Positions 1-11,440 of a stretch of DNA of 64,000 nucleotides are shown one piece after another. The position numbers were made by a program, and so were the translations under genes. Every line of letters begins with the position of its first letter. Positions within the stretch are counted from its first letter, which is position 1. Origin of the DNA: Breviolum minutum Mf 1.05b.01 (lineage: Eukaryota > Sar > Dinophyceae > Suessiales > Symbiodiniaceae); NCBI GenBank assembly GCA_000507305.1, contig DF239128.1, positions 188,838 to 252,837 of the forward strand. The letters run 5' to 3'. Under the pieces are notes generated by a model that was not told where the DNA came from, did not search any database, and saw only the letters and a program-made list of their open reading frames with translations.

Positions 1-3000
1 TATACAAATTGATATTAATATGTTAATCACATTTATGTCAGGCGTATTCTCAATGATCTACCATTTGACCTCTTTCAAAAATATCTCGGGTCCCACGTCA
101 AATCGTTGGGACTTCACCCAGAAAGTATTAATTTTAGACCAGAAATCACATGGAACAACCCTGGAAAAAATTCCACGGCAAGTGCATATCATCCCATGTC
201 AACTTGAACTTAGGACTATTGAATTGATTTCTGCATCTTGCAATAATGATTTCATACTTTCACACCAAACGCCAAAAAAATCACACTTCTACCTTCTCAA
301 CATGCGCATGATCAACAGTCAAAACCTTCCCATCACCAAAGAAAACAACCCTTCCGAAGCTCCACACCTCAAACTGAATTCGCCTTTAAGGTCACAGCCA
401 TTCAGTAAACCAATGAGTTGTGGGATACCTGATGACCTGAGAGCTCTGCGATTCACCAAAAAAAAACGGGAAAAACAAAGGATGTCATGGGATCAGAATC
501 AGAAAGCACAGACAATTATATGGATAATCAGTGTAATGCTTGTTGATGGCTGAAACCCGGCGATCACCAGTTGAGGTTGGGAGTTTCTCCCCATTGTTTA
601 CGGAGTTTTATACATCCTACGGCCTGCAGGATTTCTGAACCATCAACAGTAGTTAATAGTGTACACTGGCATACGGGTCAGTCGCTTGCTTTTTTTGGGC
701 TGTGAGCACATCTGGATCCGAATTCGAACGCATGATTCGTTCAAGAAAACTTCTGGGTCATGGCGCTGTGTGCAAAATGTTGGGAGCATGGCGTTTGCAT
801 GCGATGCACTTAGGACCCAAATTTTTGAATGCATGAAAGGCAAGATTTACCAGATTGGCTTCACAACAAGCTCACCGCTAATGCAGTGATCCAAGACAAG
901 GCAACCAACTAGTGCTGGACTGCACCTCAAAGAATTGTGTAGCTGTACATCCTCAGTGATGCAGCGGGCCATCCCTGACTTTTGAGATCTGGCCCGGCCA
1001 AAAAAACAGTAGCAGTATGCAGCAGCAGAGCAGTGACATCCGAACTCAACCAGTCACTCTACTGGCCCTGCGCGCTTGCCTTTCAAGGAAGGCTTCTCGA
1101 GCTGCCTGTGCACAAGCCTCTGAATCAGCATTCCTGCGCTGGGGATTGAAACGTGTTCGGCCCAGAAGAACTGGAAGAGGCTCTGCAACACGTGGCGTGG
1201 GCACAGCATGTGTCTCACCTCTGCCATCGCTGCCTGCTTTCACATCTTTCACATCAAGTGTCCCATCTGAGGTAACCTGCCGAGCTAGGCTGGGCAGCCA
1301 TGACACCTTGGAATCCTTGGAGCTTGGAGAGGTCGAACGCAAGGAGGTCGCAGCAGAGTGACTGGACTGCGACCATTGCGATGCTTCTGATCCTTGGCGA
1401 AGGCCCAACAAGTTCAACATGGGCACGGACGACATAGCAGACGATTGCTGCGTCGCGTCTTTGTGTTTCTACCAATTTTCCTGTCCCCCCTACCTATTTC
1501 TCCAGCTTGATCCAAGGTCAGCGGGGAAAAGATTCATTGAAACTTTGACATCGCAGCAAGGACAGAGTCAAATATAAAAAACTGTTGGTTCCTTCATATG
1601 CGGAACTCAGGTGAACACCCAGCTGTCTTCGTGCCTGTAATGTCTCCACTGTACCTGGACATGGCATTCGTGGACTCAGCTAGTGGCATGGAAAAGAAGT
1701 ATCGCACACTGTTTGCGACCCAAACCATCCAACTGTCAAATGAGCATAGGGTGCACAAGGAAGCCAGCGGTTAGCGCTAGGATGGTCATCATACCGAATT
1801 CTGCAGGAAAGCATGAGAGTTTGTGTGTGTGTGCAAACTTCACTCAAAGATTTCAGCATTCCAGAAAAGGCTGCATTGGTTTCTGCCGATACTTCCAGCA
1901 AGGATGGAAGGGGCTTGGAATGCTTAGAATCAAGGAAACCAAGCACTGGCTGATTCATTAGCGCGCAACCTGCCAACCATGCTATCAGCCATCCATGTGA
2001 GACCTAGGTGTTTTCACACATCTGCAGTCTTCCTCATCGTGGGCTCTTCCTGCCTTCCGCCTTCCCAACTCTTAGTTTTGGACGATCAGCTCATTTACCT
2101 TCGAAGTTCTGAAGTCTCCAATTTTTTCACTAATGTAGCCCACCTTGGCCATCTGAAACTGTGACATCCCACAATGTGAAACCGAAGCTCTCATGTGGAA
2201 ATGTCGAAAAACTTGCATACCTTTGGCTTGCTTAAGATGATTGGAGAAAGTAAACGACATTCCCAAATGGTGTTTCAGTGGTGATTCACCACAGTCTAAA
2301 AATTCACCTAAAGAAGCAAATCTAAGATAAACCTGCGCATGTTCAAAATCATGCTGCATTGAATGTGACTGAGGAAAGAACGACCACCGCTGCCGCGGCC
2401 GTCAATAAACCAATCAAGATTGGCAACAGCCGTTGCAAACAAAGGAAGCTGGCAGTCTCTCGAGCCACCTTCAACCGGGTCACAGGGGAGCCCAACCAGT
2501 GGCTAGTGCAACGATGACACAACATCAACACTCAGCGACCCTGTTTGCATTGTATTTCTCGTTGAAGATGGGCCTTAGTAAAAGTGCCAATGGTATGACA
2601 ACATGTGGCAGCCAAGAAATTTCAAGAAACTAGGAAACTCATGGAAACTCGGTGGAAGGTGTTTGGTAGGCATTGCGTGTGTGGCATGTGGGCCACACGG
2701 ACATAATGCATCATAATGTCAGCAATTCAGGTTTCCCCAGTTTGCAGCTGAGCTGCTCAAAGCTCAAACTGCCAATCCCCAAGGCCTGGCGACATTTTTC
2801 GATCGACGATCAAACAGTGAAGTCATGACATGTCATGACATTGGGCCTTTGAACGATCAAGAGGGCCATGTATGTGATGATCGTGATGGTGATGGCCATC
2901 TTCACCTTAAATTTGCTCATTAGATGAGATGTCATTTCGGCTATTGACAAGAACCAATGTACCCATTCAATCATTGCAAGTCTTAACATGCCAAGAGCCC

Positions 3001-4083
3001 GTGCAAGCGCTTGATGGAGAAGCCTTACAGGCTGAGTGTTGCAAGTGCCCTAAGCCCTGTATCTTCAAAAGCATCCGTTTGATTCACCAAAAGTCACCTT
3101 TCACTAAAGCATATAAGATATGGGCACCTGCCATCAACATGCATCATCTCAATCAAACTGAGGTTACGTCCTGCGTGAAAGGTGTGCTGGCCTTCAGGAT
3201 ATTTAAAAAAAAAACATCACGCTAAAATCAAAAAAACTTTTGGTTTTAGTCAACTTCAGCTCTGAGGCAGCCAACGGTGGAGGAACTGGCTGACATGGTT
3301 AAGGGTTCCTGAAGGCCAACTTCACCATGAAAACCCATCGGCGGCTTCACCCCCGTTGCACCAAGGTTGCGACGTCTTCGGATCGATCCCGGAGTTCAAT
3401 TGCCATGAGCTGAGCCCCAAAAAACAGCCGCGGGTGGTGGCGATGATAAGATGATAAGAAGGACCCATGGAAAAATCATAGAAAATCATGGAAAAGTTGG
3501 GCACTTGCATGTCAAAATCTATCAAGATGTACTGACTTCATACTGATCTCTACATTGTACAATATTAATCTATCCGATCCCAGCTGGAATTCGTGCAGAT
3601 TACACCCGTTCCCTTGAAGGACCATTCAAGTGTCAATCCCATGATCGCCCAAGATGCTAGCCTCTTCCACCAAGCGACGGTCAAAATCCTTGGCTCATCT
3701 GTCATTCTGGGAGTTTGTCTGCATGACGGCAACCTGTTGCGCCACACCCTGCCACAAGCCCGGAACTTGGGTTGCATGCCACAATCTCCTGCAAAAAACT
3801 GGATTTGACTCAGATTGAGATATGGCAAACATGGAATTGTGCATGAAGGCAGGATCGAAATCACACATTATCACACACAAGGTCTTTGGGATCTATGTAG
3901 GTTGCTGACCGACTGTTTTTAGGGAAAGAGACCTTTATATAAAAAAAATATAAAAAACAACAAAGTTCATGACTTGCAAGATTGCAACGATGTTTTGCTC
4001 TATGCAAAGGCACCTTTCCAGTTCTTCCAGCTTGTCATCAATGTTCAGGTCGAGTCCTCAACAACCATCGGGGTTGAAAATCC
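1..4083. other. no supported gene; short ambiguous ORFs
   Basis: Both strands carry ORFs up to 177 codons, but none shows a recognisable domain, a clear compositional signal or a partner copy. The best hints are on the minus strand at 1046-1435, where the C-terminal part is Ala/Arg/Glu-rich and helix-like, and at 1840-1930, a short open stretch between plausible AG and GT sites. Overlapping plus-strand frames are equally open, so strand cannot be decided. I see no repeats of note here. Confidence 0.5.
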
Positions 4084-4206
4084 AAATCCAAATGGATGTT
4101 TCCGAAAATAGTGGTACCCCCAAATCATCCATTTTAATAGGGTTTTCCATAATAAACCATCCATTTTGGGGGAAAACCCCAATTTTTGGAAACATCCAAA
4201 TGGATC
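4084..4206. repeat. palindromic dispersed element (MITE-like)
   Basis: The left arm near 4088-4113 (containing GGATGTTTCC) is answered by an inverted right arm near 4178-4203 (containing GGAAACATCC). A smaller nested inversion (CATCCATTTT and AAAATGG types) lies inside, so the whole piece of about 120 bp could fold as a hairpin. From memory, sequence of this type, giving translated strings such as PKSSILIGF, recurs in predicted proteins of Symbiodiniaceae genomes. I could not run a search to confirm copy number. No transposase is encoded, so it would be a non-autonomous element if mobile. Confidence 0.6.
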
Positions 4207-4599
4207 CAATTTCTGCTCCCCAACAACTCAGCGTGGCACTGGAAGCTTTGTTCGTTTTGGCCTCCGGAGAGCCATGGGCAGCGCCAAGGGCTGCGCTGGC
4301 CCCACCTCTGAAGCGAGAACGCCGAGAAGTTTCTAATTTACCAAGCTGTGATTTGTGGGTAAGTTATTTTTTTTGGTTTGATGCACCTGTCACTTGCGTT
4401 TTCTGAGTACATGATGGTAATGATAGTACATGACCCTTCTGTGTGCATGATCCTGCGGGCCATCGAACTTTTTTTTTAAAAAGTTCAGTAGAATTCGCTT
4501 CCCCCAGAAAATGATCCTACAACAACCCGAGTGTCAAACGCTTGAGTGCAGAGGAGTTTGCCTCAAGAGCATGGGCACTGGCTCAAGAAAGGTGACATA

Positions 4600-4695
4600 T
4601 CAGTGCATGGAAGAAAGGAATGCTGCAGCCATCTGCAACCTTTGCACAGCTGCTGAGCTGTGAACAAGCTGATCCAACTGTTGTGCCCGTCGCTC
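4600..4695 (-). CDS. candidate coiled-coil exon 3
   Basis: On the minus strand a TAG acceptor at 4696-4697 opens a frame reading ERRAQQLDQLVHSS and then VQRLQMAAA, a typical amphipathic coiled-coil composition. It lies downstream, in coding direction, of two similar exons at 5150-5222 and 5566-5620, so the three may belong to one spliced gene. The 3' boundary is not clear. No family can be named. Confidence 0.3.
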   Translation of the reverse strand, partial: ERRAQQLDQLVHSSAAVQRLQMAAAFLSSMH

Positions 4696-5149
4696 CTAGC
4701 ACGGAGTACCCCAAGGATCCATCGAGCTGATGGAAGAGCAGCACAAGTACAATGTTACAAGCACCACCCAACCAACCTAACTAAGATTATGTAAACATTC
4801 ACACCAAAACCTGCACCCCAACAGCTTCTGCAGAGCCTCAGGAAAAAAGCCCACAAAAACAAGTGACTGCGCGGAAACCAAAGGGCCAGGACACACACTG
4901 TAGGCTCGCGCATCTCAATGTCTTGTACCTACTTGGAACGACCTCCCTATGGGCACCAACTAAGCCATGCGCGGTGAATGCTTTTGCTGACTGTGTCCAC
5001 CCTTCGCTGCACCTGTTAACATCCGTGCTTCAATGTGCCATCCCTTGCAGTGAGGATGTGCCCTGAGCTTGCCACTCCCTCCACTCTCTCCTCTACCTCC
5101 TCGTCAGCTCAAACAAGGGAAAGCCAGTCATGGTGCAATATCAGTTCTT

Positions 5150-5222
5150 CGTCTTCGTTTCTTTAAGGTCATTTCTTTCGGCCTCCAATTGGCGAATGAG
5201 CTCACGCAAAGAAGTCCGGTGC
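5150..5222 (-). CDS. candidate coiled-coil exon 2
   Basis: An AG acceptor at 5223-5224 is followed by a frame reading TSLRELIRQLEAERNDLK, a clear heptad-like charged helix. The downstream boundary is near 5155. It fits the helices encoded by the exons at 5566-5620 and 4600-4695. The function of the parent protein is unknown. Confidence 0.35.
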
Positions 5223-5565
5223 CTAAGATACGTCCACGTTGACCTCCCAAACCTTTGAAATGACAGTGCGCAGTACAAGTGCTTCCTACACCAACATGAG
5301 CCCAAAGCTGGCGCAAGCGGTGCTCTTGGCGGCGACCCTGCCTTAGGAAAAAACAAACATGCTCTTGTGAGGCCACATTCCACGGCAAATCTGTTACCAA
5401 GCATCAGTGCAACGACCATACACTTACAGTGCAACGATGGTCACAGTTTCTTTTCAGGAATTGCCTAGACTCCTTCGTGTTTGCATATCTTTTCATGCAT
5501 TGTTTCCACCTCTTTCAACTTTCAACCGTGTTTCAACTTTCCATGGCTTCCCAACGCAGTGGCAC

Positions 5566-5620
5566 CGTCCAACTGTCGCTTGAGATCCGACAGCTCCGCT
5601 TGCTGTTCCAAGGCATTGAC
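5566..5620 (-). CDS. candidate coiled-coil exon 1
   Basis: A 55-bp open stretch is flanked by an AG acceptor (just above 5620) and a GT donor (just below 5566). It reads VNALEQQAELSDLKRQLDG, a strong coiled-coil pattern on the minus strand. Short exons of this size are ordinary in dinoflagellate genes. The start of the gene would lie at higher coordinates and was not found. Confidence 0.35.
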
Positions 5621-5699
5621 CTTCCATCATGGTCCCCTAATGATCCCGGGAACCCCGCGGAGTAGTTGTGTATTTTTACATGGTGTAAAATCATTTCTC

Positions 5700-6900
5700 G
5701 ATTTCTATCATTTCTAATAGGCAGAACGAATACTGTTAATATCTGTTGACTCTTCTACTTCAGCTTCAACAAACAGAACTTCCTTGGCTTGTGTGCTCTC
5801 TGCCTCGGTGAGTATGTGCTTTTAGGGCCCACTTGGGAGGGACAACTCGTTCTGAAAGGTTCTTAGAAAAGTAGGTCCTTACAACAAAGGGGGTTCTTAG
5901 AGGGGGGTATGAGTCATGAGTAATAGGGTTTGGGGATGACCTAGTTTGAAATCAGCATATCGACATGTGAGTTTAAAAATTGCATGGTCCTGTAGCTAAA
6001 TCGCCACAACATTTGAGCTGTTCGCTATTATAGTCAGCATACAAACGTTGATGAACTAAATTTCAAGCACCAATCCTTTCCAATGACATAGTCAGTCAGC
6101 CACTCCGGTATATATCTTTTAATTTCTTTGGGGTCAACATCTCAAATGGTGCACAATTGGATATCACCTCTGTATTGTCACAAGTGTATCATCATGAAAT
6201 CTCTCGGGGTCCAGTTTTGTCATTTACTCCAAGTTGTCCTAGACTGATGCAGCTATATTAAGGTAGCAAAAGTACGCCCATAGGATGACCCCCTTTGTTT
6301 TTCATATGAAGCACCTGTCTTGTTTTGAGAACTGTAGTAAATTCCCATCCCTTTTAGCTAATTATATAAAGGCATATGCGGCATATACTGACAAAAGTAT
6401 GATGTTGCAGTCGCAGAATGTCTCAAATTGTACTTAAGTGAGTAAACATGTTTCAAAAAGAATTACATGCAAATGTGACAAAAGAATGCTTCTGAAGAAA
6501 AGACTTCCGAGATCGATGATATCAACCGTTGCCACCTGCACACGTCCATCGGACACATCTGTTCATTCTTTTGTCACAACTCCAACCCCGACTGACCATC
6601 AAACGTTTACTCTCCGCCACATATGGCCCTTGCCATGCCGTTGCTATGGCGATCACTTCGTGATCTGATTTTTTTGAATGTTGCGTTCATCATCAGCAAA
6701 TACAATCTACAGACTCTACCATTTGCTCCATGTCATTCGCCTTGCAATTGAAACACTGCCGAGCCCATCAGATTCGATCAGATTCATACATCTCCATTCT
6801 GCTCTATGAAGTGTGCAGGAAGTTGCTGGCAGTTTTGTCATGGCCACACCGCTTGGAGCTCCATCAATCCTGAACGCCGTTGGGTCTTGTGAGTTATAGG
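5700..6900. other. no gene seen
   Basis: The stretch is AT-rich and carries only short ORFs without domain or splice support. It separates the coiled-coil exons from the ABC1 kinase stop codon and may hold intron or intergenic sequence. No repeats or RNA genes were recognised. Confidence 0.5.
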
Positions 6901-6908
6901 CGTACCTA

Positions 6909-8618
6909 CTAAGCCTTAGCCTCTTTAGCGATCTCAGCCAGGCTCCGTGCAATTGAAAAGTGTTCAACGGCATCCTCGGTAGAATAAAACAACTTCAAGT
7001 AAGTTTCCTTCAGCCAAAGGCGTGCGTGGAATATTGCACGAAAAAGCCAGGTAAGATAGCTAAGATGAAAATTCTGTTGCTTTGACGGTCGGCGAACGTG
7101 CTGCCCTGCCACCGCGGCATCTGCATACAACAAGAAACGTTCACTGGGCGTGCCACCGAGATCTCTATGGAGCGAAGCCACCAAATGCATGGTACGCATC
7201 ACCATCAGCATATCTGTTGGTAAATGTTCAGCAAGCATGCTGAAGCCAGACATGGCGAAGGATGTTCCACTAGATTCTTTGGGAAGCAAACCTGACTCCA
7301 CCAGTTGTTGCTTCATCTTGTTCTTCTGCTCCAAGGTCACTGGCTGTCCCAAACCAGCCGTGGTTCTCATAGAGCGGTTAGTGAAATAAATTGGCAAAAG
7401 CTCAGCCGTGCTTGGGTCAATGTCTAACAAATCAGCGCTTGATATAAGTGCAGCATGGTCTTGCAATATCATGGCTTGCCACAGGCGACACATAGCTATG
7501 CGACGGTCTTGCGAAAGATTGCAGTAAAGACCGTGATCCAAAATGACCAGCCTCACTTCTGCATCAGTAGGCCCCAATTCCACCAAAAGATTGCCGGGGT
7601 GAGGATCACAATGCACGAAGCCGGAAGAAAAGCACATAGCTCCAAAAGCCGAGGCTAAGACATGGGCTGCTTCTTTAGCAACATTAGTCATGTGAGCTTC
7701 GTCATCACTCACACATGGGTCAACAGAGGCCTTGCGCACTGCATCAGTGAATTGGCCAATTGGAAGACCATGTGAAAAATCCATGACCAGCAATTTTGAG
7801 CTGGTTAGTTGAGAATGCACTTGAGGAACACGGACATTGGCTCCTTTGGGCAGGCGTTGGAAAAACGCACGGCAATTGGTGGCGTGCAGTGCCTCTTCCA
7901 GAAAGTTCAGTTCATGCGACACGTTCCTTTCGAACTCTTCAATGGCCCAGGCCATGGAAAAGCCTTCATCCTTGAACAAGAAACTAAGAATTCCATCCAA
8001 ACACTTGACAATGAAGAGATCACTAGACACCACAGCTTCAATACCACGGTGCTGCACCTTAACTGCCACTTCTAGGCCATTGGATAGCCTGGCACGATGA
8101 ACTTGTGCCAAGGATGCACTGCCCACCGGCTCTTGGTCAAACTCACTGAAAACACCTGTTGGACCTACGACCATCGAGTCCATCGAGGCCTCCAGGCTAA
8201 GCTCCGATTTCAGCACATGCATCACATCCTGCCACGATCCTGCAGGTGCCCGGTCCTGTAACTTGACCAATGCCTCCACATATTCCGCGGGCACCGCCGG
8301 CCCAAGGGTTGCAGCATGCTGACCCATCTTCACAAACATTCCGCCATTGCAACTGCACATTTCAAGGACCAGTTCTGCGCATTTGCGGTGAACACGTGAC
8401 CTCTGAACGTTATGGACATCAGCAGGTTCTCCTTTGTATTTCCATCTCATGTATTTGTAACGTGCAGCTACATGACCAACACAAACAGCAGCACGCACAG
8501 CCCTGCGGCTGCTGAGAATATAGTCTCGAGATCTTCGGCGGCGCTCTGCAGTGGAAATTGCAGCAAAGCCACTGGCAGCCGAAACGCACACAGTTACTTG
8601 CTTCACCCGACTGCGCAT
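6909..8618 (-). CDS. ABC1/ADCK-type atypical kinase-like protein (UbiB superfamily)
   Basis: This is an uninterrupted 569-codon ORF with all hallmarks of the ABC1K/UbiB family. They are the KxGQ motif (KMGQ, residues 97-100), an alanine/glycine-rich nucleotide loop (PVGSASLAQVH, 164-174), the VAVKVQ lysine strand (K187), an ELNFLEEA helix (236-243), the catalytic loop HCDPHPGN (336-343) and the metal-binding DHG that replaces DFG (D361, followed by LY). DHGLY is characteristic of the ADCK1/ADCK5 branch rather than the COQ8 branch. Family members act in mitochondria or plastids on lipid and quinone metabolism; the exact substrate cannot be read from sequence. The N-terminus is rich in Arg, Ser and Ala with few acidic residues, compatible with an organelle targeting peptide. 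The length is normal for the family and no intron is needed, unlike the neighbouring genes. The ATG at 8618 is the first in frame; a slightly different start is possible. Confidence 0.93.
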   Translation of the reverse strand: MRSRVKQVTVCVSAASGFAAISTAERRRRSRDYILSSRRAVRAAVCVGHVAARYKYMRWKYKGEPADVHNVQRSRVHRKCAELVLEMCSCNGGMFVKMGQHAATLGPAVPAEYVEALVKLQDRAPAGSWQDVMHVLKSELSLEASMDSMVVGPTGVFSEFDQEPVGSASLAQVHRARLSNGLEVAVKVQHRGIEAVVSSDLFIVKCLDGILSFLFKDEGFSMAWAIEEFERNVSHELNFLEEALHATNCRAFFQRLPKGANVRVPQVHSQLTSSKLLVMDFSHGLPIGQFTDAVRKASVDPCVSDDEAHMTNVAKEAAHVLASAFGAMCFSSGFVHCDPHPGNLLVELGPTDAEVRLVILDHGLYCNLSQDRRIAMCRLWQAMILQDHAALISSADLLDIDPSTAELLPIYFTNRSMRTTAGLGQPVTLEQKNKMKQQLVESGLLPKESSGTSFAMSGFSMLAEHLPTDMLMVMRTMHLVASLHRDLGGTPSERFLLYADAAVAGQHVRRPSKQQNFHLSYLTWLFRAIFHARLWLKETYLKLFYSTEDAVEHFSIARSLAEIAKEAKA

Positions 8619-9580
8619 GGCATTGGTGTTTTGCTTCTCTCTCGCGCAACTCAGGCCTAGCTTTTTGAAAGCTAGAGTCTGCAGCCAAAAAACAATTGCG
8701 CAACGGGGAGCATGAGAAGTCTGGACTATATGAGTATGTTTTACATGGGAAATGCATAAAAATGTATGCCAGCCATTAACCTAGTGATCGAGGGAAACTT
8801 TAAAACTCAAACAAGAAAACCTCAAGACCTCGGGCCCTTTCGGTGCTTGAAGTCTTGGTGGACTGTGAAGTTCCCCGCTGAGGAAGCCACTCGGAAGCTC
8901 AGGGTGCTTGAATCTCCCAATGGTCCCTTAGGCTGCGGGATGAAGAAAAGCTAGGAGGCTTTTAGGTCCACTGAGCGTCCAGCTGATTCCGTCATGAGCG
9001 AACGCAAAGGGATGTTTTGATGATATGGATTGATATGGGGAATTGCTTATGTGGATGGAATTTGTCTCAAACACGCATGTACAGCATACCTTGCAATTGA
9101 GTCAGCTTGCTAGCCTAAAGCCCTGGCTGGCCATCAGCCTCTGACAAAGCTCCTCAAACCGTGTGTTTTCCTTTCATGACCCAAAGCTAACTTGAGTGAA
9201 GTGTCTTTTCCTTGTCTTGCTCAGTATGTACAGAAGCTCCATGCCCCAGGAATCACTGCTGTCTATCAAATTGCCAAAAGGCTTGATTCTTCTTGGACCG
9301 GGCTCGGTGAACAAAGGGCACTTTTTCGAATGCCTGGAGTGTGGAAAGTGGGACGTACAGCTGGGGAGTCTTGGGGCATCTGAGCATCTATTGGTATGCA
9401 AGGTGCATCAAGCTGGTTTGTGCATCCCAATCCCAAGTGAAGATGTTGTTCCCCCACCCCCCGACCCTCATTTTACTCACAACCTCTCTTGCCATGTACA
9501 AAAGCCAATGGAACCATTGTCCTCTTGAGCACATGTTTCTCTATCCCATACAAGTCCACTGGACAAACTGAAAAATCAAG
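8619..9580. other. no supported gene
   Basis: A plus-strand frame around 9300-9410 reads FFECLECGKWDVQLGS and has a loose Cys/His pattern. The opposite strand is equally open, so I do not call a gene. The rest has no visible coding or repeat structure. Confidence 0.4.
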
Positions 9581-9586
9581 GCCTAC

Positions 9587-9690
9587 CTCCAGCACTGGCA
9601 CAAGCTCATCAAGCTCAACTGTTGATGTGACTGTCACAGGGCTTGCTCCATCCCTCTGTGTGATCCAGCGTAAGGAAGCCAAACCATCTA
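9587..9690 (-). CDS. candidate internal exon, unknown protein
   Basis: This 104-bp open stretch on the minus strand has a good polypyrimidine-CTTGCAG acceptor and a GAG/GTAGGC donor. It reads LASLRWITQRDGASP followed by an acidic ELDELVPVLE end. The composition is protein-like and the opposite strand is poorer. It could be an exon of an unrecognised gene upstream of, or overlapping, the glycosyltransferase unit. The domain is not recognised. Confidence 0.35.
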
Positions 9691-10038
9691 CTGCAAGGGC
9701 AGCTCCATGCTTGGGGTCACATAGAACCCCCGATCATACCCGAATTTGTTGCGAGAACATGCGGGAACCGCTTCTCTATACCAAGAGCGGCGCAGCTTTG
9801 ACTCAAGCACATGCCGCGGGAACTTACTGTATATACTGCAACTTGATATGCACACACCCTTGCAGGCCCAAAGCTAAGGCGCAAACCCTAGCGCCTGCTA
9901 CCGCACCAGTTGGTTAAGCGAAACATTGCTTCAAATGTCGCATCAACTTTGCTTGCGAGGCTCCAGATCTCTTGCCCGCTCTGCAACTGCTGCAACCCAT
10001 TGGCTTGGCAACTGGAACTGTAGCGCTGACCTGCAGTG

Positions 10039-10986
10039 TCAATCCACCACTTCAAACGTTTTGAACTCCAAGACTTCTGGGAAATCCAAGCTCCATAAGA
10101 CTGTTTGATCCAACAGAAAGTGCATGCAAGTACCTGGGCGCAAAAGGTTCTCCTCACTTTGATTGTCAAAAATGTTTGCATGTACACCAACGAACTTGAG
10201 CACCGGGGACCTTGTCAGAAGATCACCAACCCAGGCAATATCGTTCTTGTAAAGCCACCGTGCTGCATGATGGCCAACAACATTCGTCTGTGTCCAATTT
10301 TCCCCAACACCATCGAGCTCCCGAATCCAACCGAGAGCATCATCAGCTGAATGTAGAGCTGTAGCTGTTTGCCAGCGTTCTCGAGCCCAAGGGTCAGAAT
10401 CTATCAACCATTTAAAACAACAATGCATCGTTAAATAGTTTGTTTGATCTTCCCTCATACCACTTAGGTCGATCCCTTGAAACATCTTGCTTGCAAGTAG
10501 GCCACCACCTTCACTGGCATTCGCTCGACCCTTCCAGAAATCCAGGAAAGCAGAATGCCACCTTGACATGAGTCCACTGCCTCTGGGACACGCCAAAAAC
10601 CAATTCTCCAGGTATTCACCTCTATTGCAGTGGTGCGAGGCCCCAAAGTTTGGATAATAAAACGCCTCCAGATCCAAACAATGATCTTCGCTTGAATGCA
10701 GCCAGTCATCTAAGGATCTTCCACAAATCACACTCACATCAACGTAGACCCCTCCATGACGAGACAAGAGCGAGAGGCGAACGGCATCAGATAGTGCTGG
10801 CCAGCACAAGCACTGCCACTTATCTGGGAGGTCAGAGCGGTCAATGTACGAAAAACAAGACGGAATACCCAGCAACACTACGCGCCAGCCAGGATTGTGG
10901 CACACCCAAGATTGGATGCAGGCTCGCCTAAATGGTCCCAATCCAGCCATGCCTTGTGCCCAGAACATCCAAATCACCCGGGGCAT
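10039..10986 (-). CDS. capsular-polysaccharide-synthesis-type glycosyltransferase
   Basis: The 315-codon ORF begins PRVIWMFWAQG, the first-strand signature of the Caps_synth/GT32-like family. A basic helix and LSDAVRLSLLSRHGGVYVDVS (split here at residues 65-85) follow. The SDxxRxxLLxxxGG element and YVDVS correspond to the nucleotide-sugar and metal-binding site, with DVS where many relatives have DXD or DAT. Such enzymes transfer sugars to glycans, usually in the Golgi/ER lumen or at the plastid or cell surface. No signal peptide is visible in this ORF, so a further 5' exon upstream of 10986 is possible. The C-terminus is aromatic and Trp-rich. The length is near the family norm. It is intronless as read and in the same orientation as its neighbours. 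Confidence 0.8.
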   Translation of the reverse strand: MPRVIWMFWAQGMAGLGPFRRACIQSWVCHNPGWRVVLLGIPSCFSYIDRSDLPDKWQCLCWPALSDAVRLSLLSRHGGVYVDVSVICGRSLDDWLHSSEDHCLDLEAFYYPNFGASHHCNRGEYLENWFLACPRGSGLMSRWHSAFLDFWKGRANASEGGGLLASKMFQGIDLSGMREDQTNYLTMHCCFKWLIDSDPWARERWQTATALHSADDALGWIRELDGVGENWTQTNVVGHHAARWLYKNDIAWVGDLLTRSPVLKFVGVHANIFDNQSEENLLRPGTCMHFLLDQTVLWSLDFPEVLEFKTFEVVD

Positions 10987-11121
10987 TGAGCAAGGTAGAA
11001 GCTGTACACATGATCCTGGCCAATGAGAGCTCGGTAACGAGCTGAGCTATCTTCCATGCGAAGCCAACTTCAAAGCGCAGATTCTTGTTCGATTCTACCA
11101 GTAGGTTTTACATCGATAGAT

Positions 11122-11352
11122 TTAGGGTATGGGCACATGTATTTTCTCCTTCAACTGCACCGAATCCCGTGCTCCTGGCAAAGGCACGTCCATGAGCCTT
11201 GGAAAGTGGTTCGAGGACAACAACTCCACCTGGTGGACGAAGGGTCGCCAAAATCCACCAGTGGCAATAAAGACTTCCAAGGATTCACCTGGGCCGTTGA
11301 GGCATCGAAACAAAACATCTGGGATGTGAGTGCTTGCCAATCTTTGAGCCAC
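11122..11352 (-). CDS. candidate exon upstream of the glycosyltransferase
   Basis: A minus-strand frame reads CLNGPGESLEVFIATGGFW and then HFPRLMDVPLPGARDSV. It resembles globular protein, but two frames are open over the same bases, so the call is weak. It may belong to the multi-exon gene at 12.0-13.4 kb, which runs in the same direction. No domain recognised. Confidence 0.25.
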   Translation of the reverse strand: MAQRLASTHIPDVLFRCLNGPGESLEVFIATGGFWRPFVHQVELLSSNHFPRLMDVPLPGARDSVQLKEKIHVPIP

Positions 11353-11365
11353 TCCAATATGGGTC

Positions 11366-11440
11366 TATTATATATATATATATATTTATTTATTTATATA
11401 TATAAACAAATATATAAAGATAATATATATATATATACTG
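11366..11440. repeat. TA/TATT microsatellite
   Basis: Runs of TATATATA and TTTATTTA with few interruptions. Translations in any frame give only Tyr/Ile runs, so ORFs crossing it are artefacts. Confidence 0.9.

Noticed and set aside
20..553. 177-codon plus-strand ORF
   Set aside because: No domain, low-complexity Lys/Gln/Asn composition in AT-rich DNA, no splice or homology support.
1017..1435. Overlapping ORFs on both strands of 114 and 129 codons
   Set aside because: Both are open by GC-rich composition; neither has a recognisable motif, so strand and reality cannot be decided.
9196..9528. Plus-strand frame with ECLECGKWD and a later His/Cys
   Set aside because: Cys/His spacing does not fit a known zinc finger and the minus strand is also open.
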